A model generated the notes under the pieces. It saw only the letters and a program-made list of their open reading frames with translations. It had not been told where the DNA came from and made no database searches. Position numbers and translations under genes: made by a program. A DNA stretch of 64,000 nt from an uncultured Prevotellaceae bacterium (GTDB taxonomy: Bacteria > Bacteroidota > Bacteroidia > Bacteroidales > Bacteroidaceae): contig CAMOTI010000165.1 in the NCBI GenBank assembly GCA_946625675.1, forward strand, positions 1 through 64,000, read 5' to 3'. Shown here in pieces: positions 58,927 to 64,000 of this stretch (within the stretch, counting starts at the first letter, position 1; each line of letters starts with the position of its first letter).

Positions 58927-59487
58927 TTATAAAAGCTTTGACTCAAACACGTCCACGACAGCCGTTTCCGACACAGACGCGATGGAGTAGTCGGTAATGC
59001 TGCCCTTCATCATCTCGTCAATGTTTCTTCGCGCGCTCTCTAAGCTGCACCCCTCAACGAGGTAGTACACACTTGTGCGCTTTTCGTTGCCTGTCTTCTC
59101 GTCGATGGTGATAAACTGCAGCTTCGACTTATACCAGCGAGTGTCGGTGTTCCGCATCTTGTCTTCGAGAGACTGGTTCTCCCATTCTTTGAATGCCTCT
59201 TTGTCTTTCTTGTTGAGGGCATCGCCTAATTTCCTGGCATCATTGTCGATAACTTTTTGTGCCCAGTCCATGAAGAGAATCTCCTTGAACACGGCGCGGT
59301 CTATCTCAACCACCTCAAGTTCTCCGCTGATGTAGTCGGACATTTCTCCGATGATACGCGCCTCCGCCTCAGTGAAAGACACGGCATCGACAACGTATTG
59401 CTCCGTCACTTTCTTCCGCAGTCCATCCTCCATAGTCTTGTCGTAACGGAGCTTACAGATGAACCACTCTGCTGTTCTACTTCTCAT
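58927..59487 (-). CDS. DUF4494-like protein
   Basis: MRSRTAEWFICKLRYDKTMEDGLRKKVTEQYVVDAVSFTEAEARI. Confidence 0.75.
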   Translation of the reverse strand: MRSRTAEWFICKLRYDKTMEDGLRKKVTEQYVVDAVSFTEAEARIIGEMSDYISGELEVVEIDRAVFKEILFMDWAQKVIDNDARKLGDALNKKDKEAFKEWENQSLEDKMRNTDTRWYKSKLQFITIDEKTGNEKRTSVYYLVEGCSLESARRNIDEMMKGSITDYSIASVSETAVVDVFESKLL

Positions 59488-59728
59488 AACCCTTGTTTTT
59501 AAGAATTGATTTCAGTCTTTTTACTTCCTCCAGCAAGCCCGCGATAGCCTGCCGCGAATCCTTCTCAGCCTGCTCGGCCCTTTCAGCCCGCTCCTTCATG
59601 CGCCGAAGCTCAATATCACTCCGTTCAACGTCAGCCTCAGCCAACACCCTGAGCAGCCAAGTCACGCACACACAGCACACGCTCAGCATCACCGTCAGGC
59701 AAATCCAGAATACATCCATAGTTGTCAA
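59477..59728 (-). CDS. Small membrane coiled-coil protein
   Basis: N-terminal TM plus charged coiled coil. Confidence 0.5.
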   Translation of the reverse strand: MTTMDVFWICLTVMLSVCCVCVTWLLRVLAEADVERSDIELRRMKERAERAEQAEKDSRQAIAGLLEEVKRLKSILKNKGYEK

Positions 59729-59757
59729 ATTTTAATTGTTAAACAATATTGCGTTAT

Positions 59758-59827
59758 CTAAAAACCACCACCCAGACCATCCGGATGGCCAATAAACCTC
59801 AAATCTCAAACCTCAAACTTCAAACTA
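59758..59827 (+). repeat. Dispersed ATCCGGATGGC-CTCAAAT element, copy 3
   Basis: ccaccacccagaccatccggatggccaataaacctcaaatctcaaacctcaaacttcaaac. Confidence 0.7.
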
Positions 59828-60441
59828 ATCAGTTCCTCCATCGTCATGTCCCTGTGCTCCGGGATCTCCACCCCCTCGCTCACCATCCGCTCGTATTCCT
59901 CGCGGCTCACCGAACCCCTCCGGTTGATCTCGCTCAGCTCAGCTTTAAGACCCGTCTCGATCCTGTCAATATCCTCATTCCGCTCAGCCACGAAATCCCG
60001 CAGAGCCCCCATCACCACCATCGGGTCCACCACGCCGTAGAACCGCCCGTACCTGCAAGCCCGGAACCTCCGGAAGAACAACAGCAGCTCAGAGATCTTC
60101 AAATAGAAATACTCGCTGCATATCACCCGCGCCGTCTGCTCCAGCTGCATAGCCGACATCTTAGACCTCACCCCGCAGAACTCACCCAGCGAGAACAGCT
60201 GGTCAACCAGCCAGGCCACAGGCAAGTTCCGTCCCGTCTCCGCCATCTCAGCCAGCGTAGGCCAGCAGCCCATGTACATCCTGGCCTCGTCCACCTCAGC
60301 CCTCTCGAACGCCAACTCCAGCGTCCCCTCAGCTCTCTGCAAGGAGCCTTGCGACCAGCGCGCCGGCCTCGGCCCTGCGCTGCTCAAAGCCCGAGTCTCC
60401 GTCAGTATCTCGCGGGCCACCTGTCCAGCCGTCTGTATCAT
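59806..60441 (-). CDS. Hypothetical replication-associated protein
   Basis: ORF overlapping 3' end of the replication gene in another frame. Confidence 0.55.
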   Translation of the reverse strand: MIQTAGQVAREILTETRALSSAGPRPARWSQGSLQRAEGTLELAFERAEVDEARMYMGCWPTLAEMAETGRNLPVAWLVDQLFSLGEFCGVRSKMSAMQLEQTARVICSEYFYLKISELLLFFRRFRACRYGRFYGVVDPMVVMGALRDFVAERNEDIDRIETGLKAELSEINRRGSVSREEYERMVSEGVEIPEHRDMTMEELISLKFEV

Positions 60442-61330
60442 GATTAGAGTTCTTTGATTTGTTAGGGTTGTTTATGAAAATCTCATCGTAATTCCCCTCA
60501 AGCACCTTCGGGAAATTGTTAGGCCTGAATATCCAGTCGAAGTCAGCCACGAACACCTTGTTGCCGCCACCGTTCAGAAACGGGCTTCTCGCCGCCCTGG
60601 TGATGACTTCATATACCGCGTCTTCCCCATACTCCCGGGCCCTCGCCATCACCGCCGTCAGCCGACGGTCCGTCATCGCCCTCACCCGGGGAATCCGCGC
60701 ACCGGCCTCGTCCATCGTACGGTTGAAGTCGTCACGCAGACCATCCCAAGACTTACGACCAGAATCCGAATCCCCCTCACGCACGCACGCGGGCGCGGGC
60801 GCGGTAGCATCATCACGAAGTGATGATATATTATATATTATATTATTATTATTGTTTGTTGCTCCTCGGCTTGCTCCTTGCCTTGCTCCTTGCCTTGCTC
60901 CTCGGCTTGCTCCCTCATCCACGTAAGTATCTGTCTCATTGCCGATTTGCCTTGCTCCTTGCCTTGCTCCTCGGCTTGCTCCTTGCCTTGCTCCCCACCT
61001 TGCTCCTTTTGCAATCGTGATGACCGTCAAGCCGTCAGATGTCTCACGGCTGATCCTCCCCTCATCGGCAAGATGCCCAAGGAATTTCTCAACCTTCTTC
61101 CGGCCGCAGTTCCAGCGGGTACGCAGGAACGACAGACTGACCACCAGCTGGCCGCTCTCAAGCCTCACCCGCTTGCCCTGGAACAGCGTCACGTTGCCGC
61201 CGCCCCAGTTTGCCATCCGCAGCAGGTCTATCCACCACAGCAGCCTCTCCGGATATTTGTCCATCCACGAATCCACCAGCTCCTTGTCTATCACGTAAAA
61301 CATATTTATTATATCAGAAAAACACAACAC
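60329..61330 (-). CDS. Phage replication initiator / DnaD-like replisome organiser
   Basis: N-terminal wHTH-like YPERLLWWIDLLRMANWGGGNVTLFQGKRVRLESGQLVVSLSFLRTRWNCGRKKVEKFLGHLADEGRI; central GARQ repeats. Confidence 0.7.
   Translation of the reverse strand: MLCFSDIINMFYVIDKELVDSWMDKYPERLLWWIDLLRMANWGGGNVTLFQGKRVRLESGQLVVSLSFLRTRWNCGRKKVEKFLGHLADEGRISRETSDGLTVITIAKGARWGARQGASRGARQGARQIGNETDTYVDEGASRGARQGARQGASRGATNNNNNIIYNISSLRDDATAPAPACVREGDSDSGRKSWDGLRDDFNRTMDEAGARIPRVRAMTDRRLTAVMARAREYGEDAVYEVITRAARSPFLNGGGNKVFVADFDWIFRPNNFPKVLEGNYDEIFINNPNKSKNSNHDTDGWTGGPRDTDGDSGFEQRRAEAGALVARLLAES
60807..61013. other. Candidate replication origin inside the replication gene
   Basis: Hairpin ATCATCAC-GAA-GTGATGAT, 30-nt pure A/T run, then two arrays of 12-bp repeats. 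Confidence 0.55.
60861..61013 (+). repeat. 12-bp repeat arrays GCTCCTYGSCTT (two blocks)
   Basis: GCTCCTCGGCTT / GCTCCTTGCCTT units at 60861-60920 and 60954-61013. Confidence 0.95.
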
Positions 61331-61616
61331 TCCTGATCACCTTGCGGCGTCTCAGCATACCGATCACGTTCAGCACCTCGTTGTGGTTGTTGATGTTGAA
61401 GCGCACCCACTGGCTGTTGTCCTCCTCGGGAAACAGCTCATACTGGCGCTGGTCCACCCTTTGACCACGGGGATTCATCCGCTCCGGCCGCTCGTAAGAC
61501 CGCATGTAAGCCTTCTGGCATGTCTTGCACCAGGCCTGCAGACCGTCCCTGCTCGCCGTCCTCCGGTAGAAGTCCAGCTCCGTCAGCGTCCTTTCGCATC
61601 TTCCGCACTTCTTCAT
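61314..61616 (-). CDS. Small zinc-binding protein
   Basis: KKCGRCERTLTELDFYRRTASRDGLQAWCKTCQKAYMRSY (two CxxC). Confidence 0.6.
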   Translation of the reverse strand: MKKCGRCERTLTELDFYRRTASRDGLQAWCKTCQKAYMRSYERPERMNPRGQRVDQRQYELFPEEDNSQWVRFNINNHNEVLNVIGMLRRRKVIRSVVFF

Positions 61617-61621
61617 ACTAC

Positions 61622-61652
61622 ATTAAACTTTAAACTTTAAACTTTAAACTAA
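61622..61652 (+). repeat. AAACTTT-type intergenic tandem tract
   Basis: attaaactttaaactttaaactttaaacta. Confidence 0.85.
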
Positions 61653-61657
61653 AATCA

Positions 61658-62068
61658 CTAAACCAGATAATCCCGGACGGCATCCATAAACTCCTCCAGG
61701 CTACGACAGACCACATACCGGTAACCGTCACGCTCCACCTTACGCTGCCAATCCCGCTGACTCGCCGCCTGCCGTCCCGCCTTCGTCTTCATCTCGATGA
61801 GCAGCGCACCGTAGCCCTTCGACTGCCTAAGCAATATCAAGTCAGCCACACCCGCCACGACCCCCTCAGCCTTCAGCCTCGCGCCAGTAGCCTTGTCCCG
61901 CCGCCCGCCGTTAGGCACGGCGAACAGCGAGTGCGCATAGTCCGGGTACTGCAGCCTAAACCACTGAACGCAACCGGCCTGCAGCCGGTGCTCAGCGTCG
62001 TCAGGCTTGCGGCGGGTCTTCCCCCGCTCCATCCGTATACGTATCTCGTCAAAAGTCATATTTTTCAA
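61658..62068 (-). CDS. VRR-NUC domain nuclease
   Basis: FAVPNGGRRDKATGARLKAEGVVAGVADLILL...GALLIEMKTKAGRQAASQRDWQ. Confidence 0.85.
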   Translation of the reverse strand: MKNMTFDEIRIRMERGKTRRKPDDAEHRLQAGCVQWFRLQYPDYAHSLFAVPNGGRRDKATGARLKAEGVVAGVADLILLRQSKGYGALLIEMKTKAGRQAASQRDWQRKVERDGYRYVVCRSLEEFMDAVRDYLV

Positions 62069-62501
62069 TCATTTTATATTCAACATCTGTTGTCCGTCAT
62101 GTGGATCGCGACACCAGCGCAGCCAAATCAGGACAACGTGAACTGTCTCTTTAAATCGGGCAAGCTATACTCCCGTACCACTTGCCCCTGACATTCAAAA
62201 TCAATGGGGAGAAATAGAATGTCTTGAATAACACCTAATAGCAGTGGAGGTGGCAGGTACCGCTCCTGCAGCTCATTCCAGAGGCTTTCGGACCCGGCGG
62301 CTCCGAGTATTCAAGAGAGTGGCCTTGTGCCGACGGTCTTATCAGGGGCAAATCCCCGCCGCCTTGTCCTTATTTCCATGCCGGCTTGCCCTTCGTATTC
62401 CGGCTTTTCACCTCCATGAATCCCGCCTATCCTCACGGACCACAGCGGTCAAATACCATAATAACATGATAAAATGTAAAACAGTAAAAGAGTAATATCA
62501 T

Positions 62502-62524
62502 GCCGGCGCCCCGGCCATTTTCTA
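62502..62524 (+). terminator. Possible intrinsic terminator
   Basis: GCCGG-CGCC-CCGGC then CATTTTCT. Confidence 0.35.
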
Positions 62525-62673
62525 ACAAAACCTTAAAATTAAATTAAGATAAATAATCGTCATTGAAAAACACACATTCAGCCTCGCGGCCTTTTCTTTT
62601 TCCGCGCCCCGGCGGCCTGTCCCCGGGAGTCTTTCCCTCTCCCATCAGGCGGCCGGGAAGCGCGGGCATATCT

Positions 62674-62964
62674 CTACGGCAGCACGAACTTACAAGCGTT
62701 CCCGCACCTGTATATTGTCACGTCATCATCGTTAAGGTACAGCTGAGCCCTCGCCGTATCTCTCTCCTCTCCGTCCGTTATAGCTTCAAACCCATAGTCA
62801 TCAATACACTCCATCACTTCCTTTGCCAGTTCCTCGTCATCAATGGCGAACGGATCAGCGTTGAACGTCGCCACACCGCCGATAAGGTCCTCGAGAAATA
62901 TATCCTTACGTGTCATACGCGCTCCTCCTCCTTTCCGGTCATAACGGCAACCACGCCCAGGCAC
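62674..62964 (-). CDS. Hypothetical acidic protein (likely starts at MTRKDIF, 62916)
   Basis: MTRKDIF start overlaps the upstream ORF stop as ATGA. Confidence 0.5.
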   Translation of the reverse strand: MPGRGCRYDRKGGGARMTRKDIFLEDLIGGVATFNADPFAIDDEELAKEVMECIDDYGFEAITDGEERDTARAQLYLNDDDVTIYRCGNACKFVLP

Positions 62965-63077
62965 ACAACGCCCGACATCTTAATCAACATAGTAGCCGCC
63001 AGGCTACCGTCAGCAGACTCGCACAGGCTCAGCATCAGCCCAGCCGTCAGCAGCAACCCAATGAATAAATGTCTCAT
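62913..63077 (-). CDS. 54-aa two-TM protein
   Basis: MRHLFIGLLLTAGLMLSLCESADGSLAATMLIKMSGVVCLGVVAVMTGKEEERV; below ORF-track cut-off. Confidence 0.5.
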   Translation of the reverse strand: MRHLFIGLLLTAGLMLSLCESADGSLAATMLIKMSGVVCLGVVAVMTGKEEERV

Positions 63078-63087
63078 AATCTCAATT

Positions 63088-63118
63088 TTTAAACATTAAA
63101 CATTAAACTTTAAACACA
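63088..63118 (+). repeat. AAACATT/AAACTTT intergenic tandem tract
   Basis: tttaaacattaaacattaaactttaaac. Confidence 0.75.
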
Positions 63119-63123
63119 AGCTG

Positions 63124-63336
63124 TTAATACACCCGTTTGCTCTCAAGCATCCGGTCAAGGTCCCTGCGCCGGATGAAAGCCAGCTTCCCGTCCTTCACAT
63201 AAGGAAGCTCACCGCTCAGGTTCTTGTCCTTGATGTACGACACCGTGCAGCCTATATAGGCTGCGGCACCCTTCCTGGTGAACCATTCCTGCTCCACCAC
63301 GCGGACCTCGGCGTTGATTTTCCTTGTCACCCTCAT
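63124..63336 (-). CDS. Excisionase / MerR-type DNA-binding protein
   Basis: WFTRKGAAAYIGCTVSYIKDKNLSGELPYVKDGKLAFIRRRDLDRML. Confidence 0.75.
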   Translation of the reverse strand: MRVTRKINAEVRVVEQEWFTRKGAAAYIGCTVSYIKDKNLSGELPYVKDGKLAFIRRRDLDRMLESKRVY

Positions 63337-63530
63337 TGCTCGCTCTTTGTTATGGCGATCACGCCCAGGTCGTGGTTCGCCTCAGTTGTGAACCTGCAGC
63401 CCAAAAGTCTCTGAGCCCTGTAAGCCGTCGCCTGACCGCTGTATATACCCGAGCTGCTGCCTACCCTGAACTCCTTCGTCGAGTTCATCGCCATCTGCCT
63501 CAGGGCTTCCATCGTAACCTTTTCTTCCAT
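63333..63530 (-). CDS. Hypothetical early protein
   Basis: First gene of the minus-strand early operon. Confidence 0.5.
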   Translation of the reverse strand: MEEKVTMEALRQMAMNSTKEFRVGSSSGIYSGQATAYRAQRLLGCRFTTEANHDLGVIAITKSEQ

Positions 63531-63555
63531 TTTTTTAAGTTTGTTTGTTATATCC

Positions 63556-63586
63556 TTGCTTTTTTGAAAAAAAGGTGCTATCTTTG
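63556..63586 (+). promoter_or_regulatory. Bacteroidota promoter (TTG-N20-TATCTTTG), rightward
   Basis: Exact consensus at 63556-63558 and 63579-63586. Confidence 0.7.
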
Positions 63587-63677
63587 CGGGTGGTTCAGAG
63601 GGTTAAGGGTCGCAAGACTCGCACCTTTCCTGTCGCCAGTCCCCGGATAGACATCCCGACGGAACTGATTGACGGTG

Positions 63678-63707
63678 CAAAGTTATGATAATTATCTCAA
63701 TCTACAA
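63678..63707 (-). promoter_or_regulatory. Bacteroidota promoter (TTG-N19-TAACTTTG), leftward early promoter
   Basis: CAAAGTTA at 63678-63685 and CAA at 63705-63707 on + strand. Confidence 0.65.
63687..63696. promoter_or_regulatory. Operator-like palindrome GATAATTATC inside the leftward promoter
   Basis: Perfect 10-bp palindrome between -33 and -7. Confidence 0.6.
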
Positions 63708-63716
63708 AATTTTATT

Positions 63717-63731
63717 AGGATAATTTATCCT
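63717..63731. promoter_or_regulatory. Operator-like palindrome AGGATAATTTATCCT
   Basis: 7-bp perfect half-sites around one central base, upstream of repressor. Confidence 0.65.
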
Positions 63732-63769
63732 TATTCGTTTTATTTATACAGAATCTAAATAAACAAACT

Positions 63770-64000
63770 ATGGAAACAACTGCAAAACAAAGACTTATAA
63801 CGTTTATCAAATCGATTGGGATTTCGATAAACGCTTTTGAGCGTACATGCGGTCTATCTAATGGCTACATGAAATCATTAAGAATTGAGCCTTCCCCAAC
63901 AAAACTTAGGATAATACTCCAAAATTATCCGCGGCTCAACCGCGTATGGTTACTTACAGGCGAAGGAGACATGCTCATATCAGAAAAGAAAGAAGAGTCC
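63770..64000 (+). CDS. CI-like HTH repressor, truncated by window end
   Basis: METTAKQRLITFIKSIGISINAFERTCGLSNGYMKSLRIEPSPTKLRIILQNYPRLNRVWLLTGEGDML; open to window end. Confidence 0.8.
   Translation, partial: METTAKQRLITFIKSIGISINAFERTCGLSNGYMKSLRIEPSPTKLRIILQNYPRLNRVWLLTGEGDMLISEKKEES

Noticed and set aside
60861-61013. Possible CRISPR array
   Set aside because: 12-bp repeats are contiguous, in frame within a gene and without unique spacers; better explained as coding iterons.
62244-62495. 83-aa plus-strand ORF, and a minus-strand open stretch ending in CQGQVVREYSLPDLKRQFTLS
   Set aside because: No ATG for the minus stretch, no recognisable family, and both overlap hairpin-rich sequence; kept as a non-coding candidate region.
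1-64000. IS elements or transposons
   Set aside because: No transposase-like ORF or terminal inverted repeats with target duplications were seen.

Overview
The window looks like most of one temperate podovirus-like prophage of a Bacteroidota host (Prevotella/Bacteroides-like). This is inferred from the TAnnTTTG promoter motifs and the lack of Shine-Dalgarno-like leaders. It starts inside the 3' part of a host tRNA (CAT anticodon, probably elongator Met; likely attB/attL), followed immediately by a tyrosine integrase. The structural module is split by strand. Terminase, fibres, neck/tail proteins and a lysis cassette (u-spanin candidate, DUF5675-type lysis protein, holin-like proteins) read on the minus strand. 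Scaffold, capsid, internal virion protein, portal and a single 5,260-codon giant polyvalent protein gene (~25% of the window) read on the plus strand. From ~63.5 kb down to 47.2 kb a long minus-strand early operon carries xis-like, replication initiator, VRR-NUC, RecT, RecE-like, SNF2 helicase and GH16 genes plus an AT-rich accessory module. A CI-like repressor starts at 63770 and runs off the window. Points most worth follow-up: (1) a lambda-O-style origin candidate inside the replication gene (12-bp iteron-like arrays, 30-nt pure A/T run, hairpin); (2) a pseudoknot-like RNA at 6.89-7.02 kb; (3) a tRNA T-arm-containing RNA-like element at 49.34-49.42 kb; (4) heptamer-like intergenic tracts whose orientation is fixed to the genome and not to the genes; (5) recurrent linker motifs and cassette-like domains in the giant protein; (6) a 60-bp perfect repeat with a truncated fusion scar in the AT-rich module; (7) palindromic operators overlapping a divergent switch promoter. 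All family calls come from motif recognition by eye; no database search was run.
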